From Mycobacterium terramassiliense (GTDB lineage: Bacteria; Actinomycetota; Actinomycetes; Mycobacteriales; Mycobacteriaceae): DNA of 64,000 nucleotides. Below, piece after piece: positions 8,755 to 17,399 of this stretch. Each line of letters starts with the position of its first letter. The first letter of the stretch is position 1. The notes under the pieces were generated by a model. It was not told the DNA's origin. It did no database searches and was given only the letters and a program-made list of their open reading frames with translations. The stretch covers positions 434,001 through 498,000 of the forward strand of contig NZ_LT717700.1 in assembly GCF_900157385.1 (NCBI RefSeq). The letters are read 5' to 3'. A program made the translations under genes and the position numbers.

Positions 8755-9285
8755 ATGTACAACCGTTACCATCGGCGCGTGGGCGATTCCCGCGGCTCCC
8801 CGCACGGCGATCGGCCGGGGCGCCGATCGGCTTCCTACCGAGGGTCGCGCCGCGGCCGCGACATGCGCGGTCCGCTGCTGCCGCCGACCGTGCCCGGATG
8901 GCGCAGCCGGGCCGAGCGATTCGACATGGCGGTGCTGGAGGCCTACGAGCCGATCGAGCGGCGCTGGCAGGAGCGGGTGTCCGAACTGGACGTGGCCGTC
9001 GACGAGATCCCGCGGATCGCCGCCAAGGACCCCGACAGCGTGCAGTGGCCACCGGAGGTCATCGCCGACGGGCCGATCGCGCTCGCCCGGTTGATCCCGG
9101 CCGGCGTCGACGTCCGGGGCAACGCGACGCGCGCACGAATTGTCTTGTTCCGCAAGCCGATTGAACGACGGGCCAAAGACACCGACGAACTTGGCGAGTT
9201 GTTGCACGAAATCCTGGTGGCCCAGGTGGCCATCTACTTGGACGTCGAGCCCTCGGTCATCGACCCCACGATCGACGACGAATAG
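8755..9285 (+). CDS. Zincin-like metallopeptidase-family protein with degenerate active site
   Basis: Corresponds to Rv3259. The conserved part begins MRGPLLPPTVPGW (ATG at 8863) and runs to the end; upstream, an Arg-rich stretch (YRGSRRGRD) of the kind also seen in other actinobacterial homologues suggests a longer start. Candidates are ATG 8755, GTG 8779 and ATG 8863; none has a strong ribosome site, so the start is unsettled. The family is related to minimal zincins, but where HExxH is expected the sequence is LLHEILVAQVA, so the second His is missing and peptidase activity is doubtful. Neighbours: divergent DUF3499 gene and convergent whiB2, 9 bp away. Confidence 0.75.
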   Translation: MYNRYHRRVGDSRGSPHGDRPGRRSASYRGSRRGRDMRGPLLPPTVPGWRSRAERFDMAVLEAYEPIERRWQERVSELDVAVDEIPRIAAKDPDSVQWPPEVIADGPIALARLIPAGVDVRGNATRARIVLFRKPIERRAKDTDELGELLHEILVAQVAIYLDVEPSVIDPTIDDE

Positions 9286-9294
9286 CGTCGCGCG

Positions 9295-9660
9295 TCAGAT
9301 GATGCCGCGCTTGAGGCGGCGGCGTTCCCGTTCGGACAGACCGCCCCAGATGCCGAAGCGCTCGTCGTGCGCCAGGGCGTACTCCAGGCACTCGTGGCGA
9401 ACCTCGCAACCCAGGCAGATCTTCTTGGCCTCGCGGGTGGAGCCGCCCTTCTCCGGGAAGAAGGCCTCCGGATCGGTCTGCGCGCACAGCGCGCGGTCCT
9501 GCCACTGATCCGGGGTCGCCGGCGGCAGGGGCTCGGGCTCGAAAGCGACTGGGGCGTCGGGAACCACAGTCAGATGCGGACGGGCGGGCGCCGCCGGCGC
9601 CGAGCCGATCATGGTGTGCGGTGTGCCTGTCATAACGCCCCGAAGGTGCTCATAAGACAT
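9295..9660 (-). CDS. whiB2: WhiB2 iron-sulfur transcription regulator
   Basis: WhiB-family protein controlling septation and cell division in mycobacteria. The four cluster cysteines are visible in ALCAQTD, KKICLGCEVRHEC, the glycine-rich GIWGGLSERER turn follows, and the basic tail RRRLKRGII binds DNA or sigma. The domain is nearly identical to M. tuberculosis WhiB2. As drawn from ATG 9660 it has 121 residues; M. tuberculosis WhiB2 is annotated at about 89, so the first 30 residues (MSYEHLRGVMTGTPHTM) may be leader, with an internal ATG (for example the M of MTGTPH) as the real start. Monocistronic, with nearly 300 bp of upstream DNA shared with fbiA. Confidence 0.93.
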   Translation of the reverse strand: MSYEHLRGVMTGTPHTMIGSAPAAPARPHLTVVPDAPVAFEPEPLPPATPDQWQDRALCAQTDPEAFFPEKGGSTREAKKICLGCEVRHECLEYALAHDERFGIWGGLSERERRRLKRGII

Positions 9661-9953
9661 GCTTCGTCCGCCTCCTCAGCTTTGATTTGAGAGAGTGAGT
9701 GCTTCCCACTGTTCTGATGTACAGCCCAATTCGAACAAGTGATCGAATCTCGGTCTGCGACACCGGAATCGGCCGGCCAACCGGGAAATGACACTGTTGT
9801 GATTAGACACTTGTTGACCTGCCTGGTCAAGCGTAATGGCCAATTTCCATATCATCTCGTGACCAAATTCCGGCGTTTCTGTTGTTTTTGGGACTTCGGC
9901 GTGTCCATCACAGTCCCGTCACGGGCAGTACTGTCGAGCCCTGTGAAGGTCAA
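9661..9953. promoter_or_regulatory. Divergent whiB2 / fbiA promoter region
   Basis: 293-bp gap, relatively AT-rich for this genome, holding the promoters of two divergent genes. It contains a hairpin-capable inverted repeat at 9814-9830: TTGACC, five bases, GGTCAA. No further gene was seen. whiB2 promoters in actinobacteria are complex and multi-regulated, which agrees with the length, but no specific binding site can be assigned from sequence. Confidence 0.5.
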
Positions 9954-10949
9954 GTGAAGGTCACGGTTCTGGCCGGTGGGGTTGGCGGCGCCCGGTTCCT
10001 GCTGGGGGTTCAACAGCTGTTCGGGCTGGGTCAATTCGAAACGCAACAGGGCCCACACCCCGACGGACACGAGCTGACCGCGGTCGTCAACGTCGGCGAT
10101 GACGCCTGGATCCACGGGTTGCGCGTCTGTCCGGATTTGGACACCTGCATGTACACCTTAGGTGGAGGGGTCGACCCGGAGCGAGGGTGGGGGCACCGCG
10201 ACGAAACATGGCACGCCAAGGAGGAATTGGCGCGCTACGGCGTGCAGCCCGACTGGTTCCAGCTCGGCGACCGCGACCTGGGCACCCACCTGGTGCGCAC
10301 CCAGATGCTCAACGCGGGCTACCCGCTGTCGCAGATCACCACCGCGCTGTGCGATCGCTGGCGGCCGGGCGCGCGGCTGCTGCCGGCCACCGACGACCGC
10401 TGCGAGACGCACGTGGTGATCACCGATCCGGCCGACGACAGCCGTCGGGCGATCCACTTCCAGGAATGGTGGGTGCGCTACCGCGCGCAGGTGCCCACGC
10501 ACAGCTTCGCGTTCGTCGGCGCCGAAAAGGCCAGCGCCACAGCCGAAGCGGTGGCGGCCATCGCCGACGCCGACGTCATCCTGCTGGCGCCGTCCAACCC
10601 GGTGGTCAGCGTCGGGGCCATCCTGGCCGTCCCCGGCATCCGCGGGGCGCTGCGCGCGGCCCGGGCGCCGGTGGTCGGCTACTCCCCGATCATCGGCGGA
10701 AAGCCGTTGCGCGGCATGGCCGATGCCTGCCTGTCCGTGATCGGGGTCGAATCCACCGCGCAGGCGGTCGGCCGGCATTTCGGCTCGCGGCGGGCCACCG
10801 GGATTCTGGACTGCTGGCTCATCCACGAGGGCGACGAGGCCGGCGTCGACGGGGTCGCCGTGCGCGCGGTACCGCTGTTGATGAGCGATCCCAAGGCGAC
10901 GGCCGAGATGGTCCGCGCCGGGCTGGAGCTGGCGGGCGTGGCGTCGTGA
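9954..10949 (+). CDS. fbiA: 2-phospho-L-lactate transferase (CofD/FbiA)
   Basis: Transfers the phospholactate or phosphoenolpyruvate-derived moiety from its GDP- or GPP-activated form onto FO, giving the core of coenzyme F420. 331 residues, the exact length known for mycobacterial FbiA. The N-terminal Rossmann motif [14 protein letters not shown] is diagnostic, and the internal [15 protein letters not shown] region matches the family. The GTG at 9954 was chosen over upstream in-frame codons because GAAGG lies five bases before it and the product then starts VKVTVLAGG. It overlaps fbiB by 4 bp (GTGA). Confidence 0.95.
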   Translation: MKVTVLAGGVGGARFLLGVQQLFGLGQFETQQGPHPDGHELTAVVNVGDDAWIHGLRVCPDLDTCMYTLGGGVDPERGWGHRDETWHAKEELARYGVQPDWFQLGDRDLGTHLVRTQMLNAGYPLSQITTALCDRWRPGARLLPATDDRCETHVVITDPADDSRRAIHFQEWWVRYRAQVPTHSFAFVGAEKASATAEAVAAIADADVILLAPSNPVVSVGAILAVPGIRGALRAARAPVVGYSPIIGGKPLRGMADACLSVIGVESTAQAVGRHFGSRRATGILDCWLIHEGDEAGVDGVAVRAVPLLMSDPKATAEMVRAGLELAGVAS

Positions 10950-12307
10950 GCGGCGTGACCGGTCCCTCGACCGAGCACGGCACCGGCTCGGCGGTCGAGA
11001 TACTGCCCGTCACCGGGCTTCCCGAGTTCCGGCCCGGGGACGACCTGGGCGCGTCGCTCGCCGCGGCGGCGCCGTGGCTGCGCGACGCCGACGTCGTGGT
11101 GGTCACCAGCAAGGTGGTGTCCAAGTGCGAGGGGCGCCTGGTGCCGGCCCCCGCCGACGCCGAGGAGCGCGACCGGCTGCGCCGCAAGCTCGTCGACGAC
11201 GAGGCGGTGCGCGTGCTGGCGCGCAAGGGCCAAACGCTGATCACGGAGAACCGGCTCGGCCTGGTCCAGGCCGCCGCCGGGGTGGACGGGTCCAACGTCG
11301 GCCGCGACGAGCTGGCGCTGCTGCCGCTCGATCCCGACGCCAGCGCCGCGGCCCTGCGCGCCGCGCTGCGCGAGCGGCTCGGCGTCGACGTCGCCGTCGT
11401 CATCACCGACACGATGGGCCGCGCCTGGCGCAACGGCCAGACCGACGCGGCCGTCGGCGCCGCCGGCCTGCGGGTGCTGCACGGCTACGCCGGGGCCGTC
11501 GACCGGCACGGCAACGAGCTGCTCGTCACCGAGATCGCGATCGCCGACGAAGTCGCGGCCGCCGCCGATCTGGTCAAGGGCAAACTCACCGCGCTGCCGG
11601 TGGCCGTCGTGCGCGGGCTCGCCGTGGTCGACGACGGCTCGACGGCGCGGGAACTGCTGCGACCCGGCGAGGAAGACCTGTTCTGGCTGGGCACGGCCGA
11701 GGCCCTCGACATGGGCCGCCGCCAGGCCCAGCTGCTGCGGCGGTCGGTGCGCCGGTTCACCGGCCAGCCGGTGCCACCGGAGCTGATCGAGGAGGCCGTC
11801 GCCGAGGCCCTCACCGCGCCGGCCCCCCACCACACCCGACCGGTCCGGTTCGTCTGGCTGCGGACCCCGGCCACCCGGACCCGGCTGCTGGACCGCATGA
11901 AGGACCAGTGGCGCTCCGACCTCGCCGGGGACGGCCGGCCCGCCGACGCGATAGAGCGCCGGGTGGCGCGCGGCCAGATCCTCTACGACGCACCCGAAAT
12001 GGTGATCCCCTTCCTCGTCCCCGAGGGCGCGCACGCCTACCCCGACGCGGCCCGCACCGACGCCGAGCACACCATGTTCACGGTCGCGGTCGGCGCGGCC
12101 GTGCAGGCCCTGCTGGTGGCGCTGGCGGTGCGGGGGGTGGGCAGCTGCTGGATCGGGTCGACGATCTTCGCCGCCGACCTCGTGCGCGCCGAGCTGCAGC
12201 TGCCCGCCGACTGGGAGCCCCTGGGCGCCGTCGCGATCGGCTACGCCGAGGACCCGCCCGGGCCGCGCGACGCGCCGGACCCCGGGGATCTGCTGCTGCG
12301 CAAGTAA
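10946..12307 (+). CDS. fbiB: F420 gamma-glutamyl ligase / FMN-dependent dehydro-F420 reductase
   Basis: Two-domain enzyme of F420 maturation, about 453 residues. Residues 1-240 are the CofE-type ligase that adds gamma-linked glutamates to F420-0 ([30 protein letters not shown]). The C-terminal 200 residues are a nitroreductase-fold FMN domain ([31 protein letters not shown]) that reduces dehydro-F420-0 in mycobacteria. The fusion is the normal actinobacterial arrangement. The GTG at 10946 overlaps the fbiA stop, so both are translated as a unit. Confidence 0.95.
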   Translation: MSGVTGPSTEHGTGSAVEILPVTGLPEFRPGDDLGASLAAAAPWLRDADVVVVTSKVVSKCEGRLVPAPADAEERDRLRRKLVDDEAVRVLARKGQTLITENRLGLVQAAAGVDGSNVGRDELALLPLDPDASAAALRAALRERLGVDVAVVITDTMGRAWRNGQTDAAVGAAGLRVLHGYAGAVDRHGNELLVTEIAIADEVAAAADLVKGKLTALPVAVVRGLAVVDDGSTARELLRPGEEDLFWLGTAEALDMGRRQAQLLRRSVRRFTGQPVPPELIEEAVAEALTAPAPHHTRPVRFVWLRTPATRTRLLDRMKDQWRSDLAGDGRPADAIERRVARGQILYDAPEMVIPFLVPEGAHAYPDAARTDAEHTMFTVAVGAAVQALLVALAVRGVGSCWIGSTIFAADLVRAELQLPADWEPLGAVAIGYAEDPPGPRDAPDPGDLLLRK

Positions 12308-12317
12308 TACTGAGCCC

Positions 12318-13892
12318 ATGCATTTCGCGGGCAAGGCCGCGGCGTCGGCCGCCAAGGTCCGCGGCGGCTACTACACCCCCGCCCCGGTGGCGCGATTCCT
12401 GGCCGGCTGGGTCCGCGGGGCCGGCCCGCGCATCGTCGAGCCGTCCTGCGGCGACGGCCGGATCCTGCGCGAGCTGGCCGCCCTCGGCGGCCGGGCGCGC
12501 GGCGTGGAGCTGATGCCGGACGAAGCGGCCAAGGCCCGGCAATTCGCGCCCGTCGACGCCGAGAACCTGTTCACGTGGCTGGCGCGGGCCGAGCCCGGCG
12601 GCTTCGACGGCGTCGCGGGCAACCCGCCCTACATCCGCTTCGGCAACTGGGCATCCGATCAGCGGGACCCGGCCCTGGAGCTGATGCGCCGCGCGGGCCT
12701 GCGCCCCAGCCGGCTGACCAACGCCTGGGTCCCCTTCGTCGTCGCGAGCGCGGTCCTGGCACGCGACGGCGGACGGGTCGGGCTGGTGCTGCCGGCCGAG
12801 TTGCCCCAGGTCGGCTACGCCGCCCAACTGCGCGAGTATCTGCTCGGCCGGTTCCGCGAGATCACGCTCGTGACGTTCGAGCGGTTGGTGTTCGACGGCA
12901 TCCTGCAGGAGGTCGTGCTGTTCTGCGGTGTGGTCGGGGCGGGCCCGGCGCGCATGCGCACCGTCCACCTCACCGACGCCGGCGCGCTGGCGGGCGCCGA
13001 CCTCGACGCCGAGTGGGCGCCGGCGCTGCTGCACGAGAAGGAGAAGTGGACCAAGTACTTCCTGGACCCCGCCGCGATCCGGCTGCTGCGCACGCTCAAG
13101 GGATCGCCGGCCATGACCCGGCTCGGGTCGCTCGCCGGCGTGGACGTCGGGATCGTGACGGGCCGCAACAGCTTCTTCACGTTCACCGACGCGGACGCCG
13201 ACGCGCTGGGGCTGCGGCCGCACTGCGTCCCGCTCGTCTCGCGCAGCGCGCAGTTGTCCGGACTGGTCTACGACACCGACTGCCGGGCGAGCGATGTCGC
13301 GGCGGGCCAGCGGACCTGGCTGCTCAACGCGCCGCCCGAACCGACCGGCGCCGCGCTGCTCGCGCACGTCCGCGCCGGTGAGGCCGCGGGCGTGCACAAC
13401 GGCTACAAGTGCTCGATCCGCAAGCCGTGGTGGACCACCCCGTCGTTGTGGGTTCCCGATCTGTTCCTGCTGCGCCAGATCCACCGGGCCCCGCGGCTGA
13501 CCGTCAACGGCGCCGCGGCGACGAGCACCGACACCGTGCACCGGGTCCGCGTGGCGCCCGGCGTCGATCCGACGGCGCTGGCCGCGGTGTTCCACAACAG
13601 CGTGACGTTCGCGTTCGCCGAGATCCTGGGCCGCAGTTACGGTGGGGGCATCTTGGAGCTGGAACCCAAAGAAGCCGAACAGCTTCCGATCCCCGCGCCG
13701 GCGCGCGCCGGCGCCGAACTCGCCTGCGACGTCGACCTGTTGTTGAAGGCGGGCGAGGTCGACAAGGCGCTCGACCTCGTCGACCGGCGCGTGCTGATCG
13801 ACGGGCTCGGGTTGTCTCCCGAGGTGGTCGCGGGGTGCCGCGCGGCCTGGGTTTCGCTGCGGGACCGCCGGACCAGGCGCGGATCCCGTTGA
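12318..13892 (+). CDS. mamA: DNA adenine-N6 methyltransferase MamA
   Basis: Orphan N6-adenine methylase equivalent to Rv3263. The M. tuberculosis enzyme methylates CTGGAG and affects promoter strength, including under hypoxia. Here 524 residues. The SAM-binding motif I is IVEPSCGDGRILREL (residues 39-53), the catalytic motif is NPPY at 102-105 (GNPPYIRFGNW), and a C-terminal target-recognition region with SYGGGILELEPKEAEQLPIP resembles Eco57I/TaqI-type enzymes. It starts 10 bp after fbiB, so it may be cotranscribed with the F420 genes. No restriction partner is next to it, which fits an epigenetic rather than a defence role. Target specificity in this strain is inferred. Confidence 0.92.
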   Translation: MHFAGKAAASAAKVRGGYYTPAPVARFLAGWVRGAGPRIVEPSCGDGRILRELAALGGRARGVELMPDEAAKARQFAPVDAENLFTWLARAEPGGFDGVAGNPPYIRFGNWASDQRDPALELMRRAGLRPSRLTNAWVPFVVASAVLARDGGRVGLVLPAELPQVGYAAQLREYLLGRFREITLVTFERLVFDGILQEVVLFCGVVGAGPARMRTVHLTDAGALAGADLDAEWAPALLHEKEKWTKYFLDPAAIRLLRTLKGSPAMTRLGSLAGVDVGIVTGRNSFFTFTDADADALGLRPHCVPLVSRSAQLSGLVYDTDCRASDVAAGQRTWLLNAPPEPTGAALLAHVRAGEAAGVHNGYKCSIRKPWWTTPSLWVPDLFLLRQIHRAPRLTVNGAAATSTDTVHRVRVAPGVDPTALAAVFHNSVTFAFAEILGRSYGGGILELEPKEAEQLPIPAPARAGAELACDVDLLLKAGEVDKALDLVDRRVLIDGLGLSPEVVAGCRAAWVSLRDRRTRRGSR

Positions 13893-14449
13893 GCCTGCGC
13901 GAATCCGCGATCTCGCTCCTGAGCGACTGGCGGCCCACGGATCCGGCGCAGGATTCGCTGCGGCACGCCGTGCTGGCCTTCGTGCACGCCCGCCCCGACG
14001 CCTGCCGCCGCGCGTGCGCGGCCGGCCACGTCACCGCCTCGGCGCTGGTGCTCGACCACACCGGTGCCCAGGTGCTGCTGACGCTGCACCCGCGGCTGGG
14101 CCGCTGGGTGCAGCTGGGCGGGCACTGCGACGAGGACGACGCCGACGTCGTCGCGGCCGCGTTGCGCGAGGCCACCGAGGAGTCTGGCATCGCCGGCCTG
14201 CGCATCGATCCCGAGCTGGCCGCCGTGCACGTCCACCCGGTCACCTGCTCGCTCGGCGTGCCGACCCGCCACCTGGACCTGCAGTTCGTGGCGCACGCGC
14301 CGCCCGGCGCCCGGATCGCCATCAGCGACGAGTCCGACGATTTGCGGTGGTGGCCGGCCGACGCGCTGCCAGAGGGCACCGACCACGCCCTGGCCTATTT
14401 GGTGGCTCGCGGCATCGAAATCGACGCCGCCGCGCAGAAGTGCGAGTAA
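13889..14449 (+). CDS. Nudix hydrolase
   Basis: About 186 residues. A clear but divergent Nudix box is present: GGHCDEDDADVVAAALREAT followed by EESGI; REATEESGI is canonical, while the first conserved Glu of the consensus is replaced by Ala in a GGH subtype that is common in actinobacteria. Substrate unknown. I placed the start at TTG 13889, which overlaps the mamA stop (TTGA); other in-frame starts lie inside mamA. The coupling suggests the two are made together. I do not recall this gene between Rv3263 and Rv3264c in M. tuberculosis, so it and the next gene look like accessory content. Confidence 0.8.
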   Translation: MSLRESAISLLSDWRPTDPAQDSLRHAVLAFVHARPDACRRACAAGHVTASALVLDHTGAQVLLTLHPRLGRWVQLGGHCDEDDADVVAAALREATEESGIAGLRIDPELAAVHVHPVTCSLGVPTRHLDLQFVAHAPPGARIAISDESDDLRWWPADALPEGTDHALAYLVARGIEIDAAAQKCE

Positions 14450-14457
14450 CTCGCGCG

Positions 14458-15312
14458 CTAACGTCGATCTCGGCGATAACCACGGTGGACGAGAGCCTCA
14501 TGCGCACGGCGGACGATCTCGTCGGGTCGATGCTCGGCGACGACCCGGATCACGGTCCAGCCCAATTCGGAGAGCTTCCTGAGCCGGTCGATGTCCTTGA
14601 CGAATTGCCTTCGATCCGTGCGGTGTTGGTCGCCGTCATACTCCAGCGCGACCATGTAGTCCTCCCAGCCCATGTCCAGCAATCCGACCAATCGCCAACC
14701 CTCGCTGACCGGTATCTGCGTAGTCGGTGTGGGCAGGCCGGCGTCGATGAGAAGCAGCCGCAGCCAGCTTTCCTTCGGCGAGGCCGCGCCCCCGTCCACC
14801 AGCGGCAGCACCTCCGCCAGCCGTCGCAGGCCACGGGCGCCTTTGTACCGCTTCGTCAAGACGGAGACGTCTTCGAATGAGTACGGCTTTGCTCGCATCA
14901 GCGCGTCGAGGCGCGCCAGCGCGCGACCCCGCGGCAGATGGCGGCCAAGGTCGAAGGCGGTGCGGGCAACAGATGTCACCGGCAGCCGCTTGACGACGGT
15001 CACTTCGTCGTCAGCCACCGTCTCGTTGCGAACGATCAGCCCGCGCTGGGGCCGGGCGCTCTTCGAGATGAGCTCGACGGGCGCATCCGCGTCAACCCAC
15101 CGCGCGCCGTGCAGCGCGGAGGCCGACGCGCCCGCGATCACCGCTCGCCGTCGCGACCACAGCCAGGCGCCGAGGATGCGGTCATCCAGCGACTGCTCGT
15201 GCCGCTTCGGGACGTAGACGCCGCGAAAGATCGGCCGATACCACCGGCGCAGCTGGTGTTCGGTCAGCGTCGCGGCCGCGACCGCGTCGCTGCCCAAGAA
15301 CACCTCCGCCAT
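14458..15312 (-). CDS. DUF559-type protein with PD-(D/E)XK nuclease-like C-terminus
   Basis: 284 residues. The N-terminal half resembles AbiEi-type winged-helix/antitoxin-like domains (LRRWYRPIFRGVYVPKR, AVIAGASASALHGARWVD). The C-terminal half, beginning around residue 175, is a DUF559/Vsr-like nuclease fold: ESWLRLLLIDAG, then LLDMGWEDYMVALEYDGDQH and a terminal helix KLSELGWTVIRVVAEH. Such genes are multi-copy in mycobacteria and of unknown role; a DNA repair or defence link is only inferred from the fold. It converges with the Nudix gene (8-bp gap) and is bracketed by a 14-bp direct repeat. The start ATG 15312 gives MAEVFLGSDAV. Confidence 0.75.
   Translation of the reverse strand: MAEVFLGSDAVAAATLTEHQLRRWYRPIFRGVYVPKRHEQSLDDRILGAWLWSRRRAVIAGASASALHGARWVDADAPVELISKSARPQRGLIVRNETVADDEVTVVKRLPVTSVARTAFDLGRHLPRGRALARLDALMRAKPYSFEDVSVLTKRYKGARGLRRLAEVLPLVDGGAASPKESWLRLLLIDAGLPTPTTQIPVSEGWRLVGLLDMGWEDYMVALEYDGDQHRTDRRQFVKDIDRLRKLSELGWTVIRVVAEHRPDEIVRRAHEALVHRGYRRDRR
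14459..14472. repeat. 14-bp direct repeat, copy 1 (at DUF559 stop)
   Basis: TAACGTCGATCTCG, overlapping the stop codon and last codons (RRDRR-stop) of the DUF559 gene. An identical copy is at 15392-15405, upstream of the same gene, in the same orientation. Confidence 0.8.
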
Positions 15313-15391
15313 GCAGAGATGGTGGACGAGACCACCGACACGCCCCGCCGAGATCGACGCCGGCGCGGAGAAGTTCGAGTGGGCGTCACGT

Positions 15392-15405
15392 TAACGTCGA
15401 TCTCG
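15392..15405. repeat. 14-bp direct repeat, copy 2 (upstream of DUF559 gene)
   Basis: TAACGTCGATCTCG, exact match to 14459-14472 and 933 bp away. Read on the minus strand this copy also encodes RRDRR followed by a stop, as if it were the remnant 3' end of another gene of the same kind. It sits 14 bp downstream of the manC stop. Confidence 0.8.
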
Positions 15406-15418
15406 ACGCAAAAACGCC

Positions 15419-16498
15419 CTACACGTCGCTCGAGTAGCGGATCCCGCCGTCGGGAATGGCGACGCCGGGCCACACGCGGGCGCCGCGCAGCAACTCGCAG
15501 CGCGCGCCGATGTCGGCGCCGTCGCCGATCACCCCATCGCGGATCAGCGCCCGCGGGCCGATCCGCACGCCGAACCCGACGATCGAGCGCTCGATCACGC
15601 TGCCGGCCTCGACCTTGGCGCCGTCGAAGATCACCGCGCCGTCCAGCCGCACGCCGGGGCCGATCTCGGCGCCGCGCCCGACGACGGTGCCGCCGATCAG
15701 CACCGCGCCCGGGGACACCGCCGCGCCGTCGTGCACCAACTGCTCGCCGCGGTGGCCGCGCAGCGCCGGGGACGGTGCGATCCCGCGGACCAGGTCGGCC
15801 GATCCGCGGACGAAGTCGTCCGGGGTGCCCATGTCGCGCCAGTAGGTGGCGTCGACGTAGCCGCAGACCTTGACTTTCGCGTCGGACAGCAGGGCCGGGA
15901 ACACCTCGCGCTCCACCGAGACCTCGCGGCCCCGCGGGATCCGGTCGATGATCGCGCGCTGGAAGACATAACAGCCGGCGTTGATCTGGTCGGTCGGCGG
16001 ATCCTGCGTCTTCTCCAAAAACGCTGTGACCCTGCCCGTTTCGTCGGTCGTCACGCAGCCGAAGGCCCGCGGGTCGCCCACCCGCACCAGGTGCAGGGTG
16101 ACGTCGGCGGAGTTGGTCCGGTGGAACTCCAGCAGCTGGCCCAGGTCGGCGCCGGAGAGCACGTCGCCGTTGAACACCATCACGGTGTCGTGGCGCAGGT
16201 GCCCGGCGACGTTGGCGATGCCGCCGCCGGTTCCCAGCGGCGAGTCCTCGGTCACGTACTGGATCTGCAGGCCCATCTTGGAGCCGTCGCCGAACTCGGC
16301 CTCGAACACCTGGGCCTGATACGACGTGCTCAGGATGACGTGCTCGATGCCCGCCGCGGCGATCCGCGACAGCAGGTGGGTCAGGAACGGCAGCCCGGCG
16401 GTGGGCAGCATCGGCTTGGGCGCCGAGAGCGTCAGCGGCCGCAACCGGGTGCCCTTGCCGCCGACCAGGATGACGGCGTCGACCTCGGGGCGCGCCAC
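15419..16498 (-). CDS. manC: Mannose-1-phosphate guanylyltransferase
   Basis: Makes GDP-mannose from mannose-1-phosphate and GTP, the donor for mannan, LAM and polyprenyl-phosphomannose. 359 residues, the length of Rv3264c. The N-terminal nucleotidyltransferase signature VGGKGTRLRPLTLSAPKPML is intact, followed by the HVILSTSYQ and NGDVLSG segments. The C-terminal third is a left-handed beta-helix of hexapeptide repeats (GAVLIGGTVVGRGAEIGPGV). The start is ATG 16498, one base from the wbbL1 stop, so it is the last gene of the rmlD-wbbL1-manC unit. Older annotation also used the names manB or rmlA2 for this gene. Confidence 0.93.
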   Translation of the reverse strand: MARPEVDAVILVGGKGTRLRPLTLSAPKPMLPTAGLPFLTHLLSRIAAAGIEHVILSTSYQAQVFEAEFGDGSKMGLQIQYVTEDSPLGTGGGIANVAGHLRHDTVMVFNGDVLSGADLGQLLEFHRTNSADVTLHLVRVGDPRAFGCVTTDETGRVTAFLEKTQDPPTDQINAGCYVFQRAIIDRIPRGREVSVEREVFPALLSDAKVKVCGYVDATYWRDMGTPDDFVRGSADLVRGIAPSPALRGHRGEQLVHDGAAVSPGAVLIGGTVVGRGAEIGPGVRLDGAVIFDGAKVEAGSVIERSIVGFGVRIGPRALIRDGVIGDGADIGARCELLRGARVWPGVAIPDGGIRYSSDV

Positions 16499-16499
16499 C

Positions 16500-17399
16500 T
16501 CAGCGCCGCCCTTCCGCCAGGTTGCGCCTGCGGCTGCGCAGCGAACTGCGCACCATCAGGCGCGATCGCACCGCCAGCGAGGCGCGCAGCGTCCAGCGCA
16601 GCGGCGCACGCCGCCAACCGGAATTCCGGTCGGCCAGGAAGAGATAGGTGCTCCTGTGGTGGGCCGCCAGGTGGCTCGCCGGGTCGTGCCCGGTGGAGTG
16701 GCCCTTGTGGTGCAGGACCTCGGAGGAGGGCACGTAGACGCTCAGCCAGCCGGCCTTGCCCAGCCGGTCGCCGAGGTCGACGTCCTCCATGTACATGAAG
16801 TAGCGCTCGTCGAAGCCGCCGACCTGGCGAAAGGCCGACCGCCGCACCAGCAGGCACGACCCCGACAGCCAGCCCACCGCGCGTTCGCTGGGCTCCAGCC
16901 GCTCCTGGCGGTAGGCCGCCGTCCACGGGTTGCGCTTCCAGAACGGGCCGATCACCGCGTGCATGCCGCCGCGGATCAGGCTGGGCAGGTGGCGCGCCGA
17001 CGGATACACCGACCCGTCGGGGTCCCGGATGAGCGGGCCCAGCGCGCCGGCGTGCGGCCAGCGGGCGGCGGCGTCCAGCAGGGCGTCGATGCTGCCCGGC
17101 CCCCACTGCACGTCGGGGTTGGCCACGATCACCCAGTCCCCGTTCTCGTCCAGGCTTTCGTCCAGCTGCGCGACCGCGCGATTCACCGCGGTCCCATACC
17201 CGAGGTTCGCGCCGGTGTCGAAGAGCCGCACGTTCGGATAGCGCTCGATGGCGGCCTGCGGGGTTCCGTCGGTGGAGCCGTTGTCGGCCAGCAGCACGCT
17301 GACCGGACGCTCGGTGGCCAGCGACAGGGAGGCCAGGAACCGCTCCAGGTGCGGGCCCGGCGAGTAGGTCACCGTCACGACCGGCAGGATGTCAGTCAC
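16500..17399 (-). CDS. wbbL1: Rhamnosyltransferase WbbL1 (arabinogalactan linker)
   Basis: GT2 glycosyltransferase that adds rhamnose from dTDP-rhamnose to decaprenyl-diphospho-GlcNAc, making the linkage unit between peptidoglycan and arabinogalactan; essential in mycobacteria. About 299 residues. Visible motifs: N-terminal VTVTYSPGPHLERFLASL, LADNGSTDGTPQAA, NPDVQWGPGSID, and the acceptor-side GGFDERYFMYMEDVDLGDRL. I used GTG 17399 (VTDILPVVTVTYSP) rather than the upstream ATG 17450, since the latter lies inside rmlD. It overlaps rmlD by 8 bp. Confidence 0.94.
   Translation of the reverse strand: MTDILPVVTVTYSPGPHLERFLASLSLATERPVSVLLADNGSTDGTPQAAIERYPNVRLFDTGANLGYGTAVNRAVAQLDESLDENGDWVIVANPDVQWGPGSIDALLDAAARWPHAGALGPLIRDPDGSVYPSARHLPSLIRGGMHAVIGPFWKRNPWTAAYRQERLEPSERAVGWLSGSCLLVRRSAFRQVGGFDERYFMYMEDVDLGDRLGKAGWLSVYVPSSEVLHHKGHSTGHDPASHLAAHHRSTYLFLADRNSGWRRAPLRWTLRASLAVRSRLMVRSSLRSRRRNLAEGRR

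Noticed and set aside
14458..15312. DUF559 gene as part of a restriction-modification system with mamA
   Set aside because: DUF559/Vsr-like proteins are scattered in mycobacteria without methylases, the gene is on the opposite strand, and MamA-type enzymes are orphan methylases; proximity alone is not enough.
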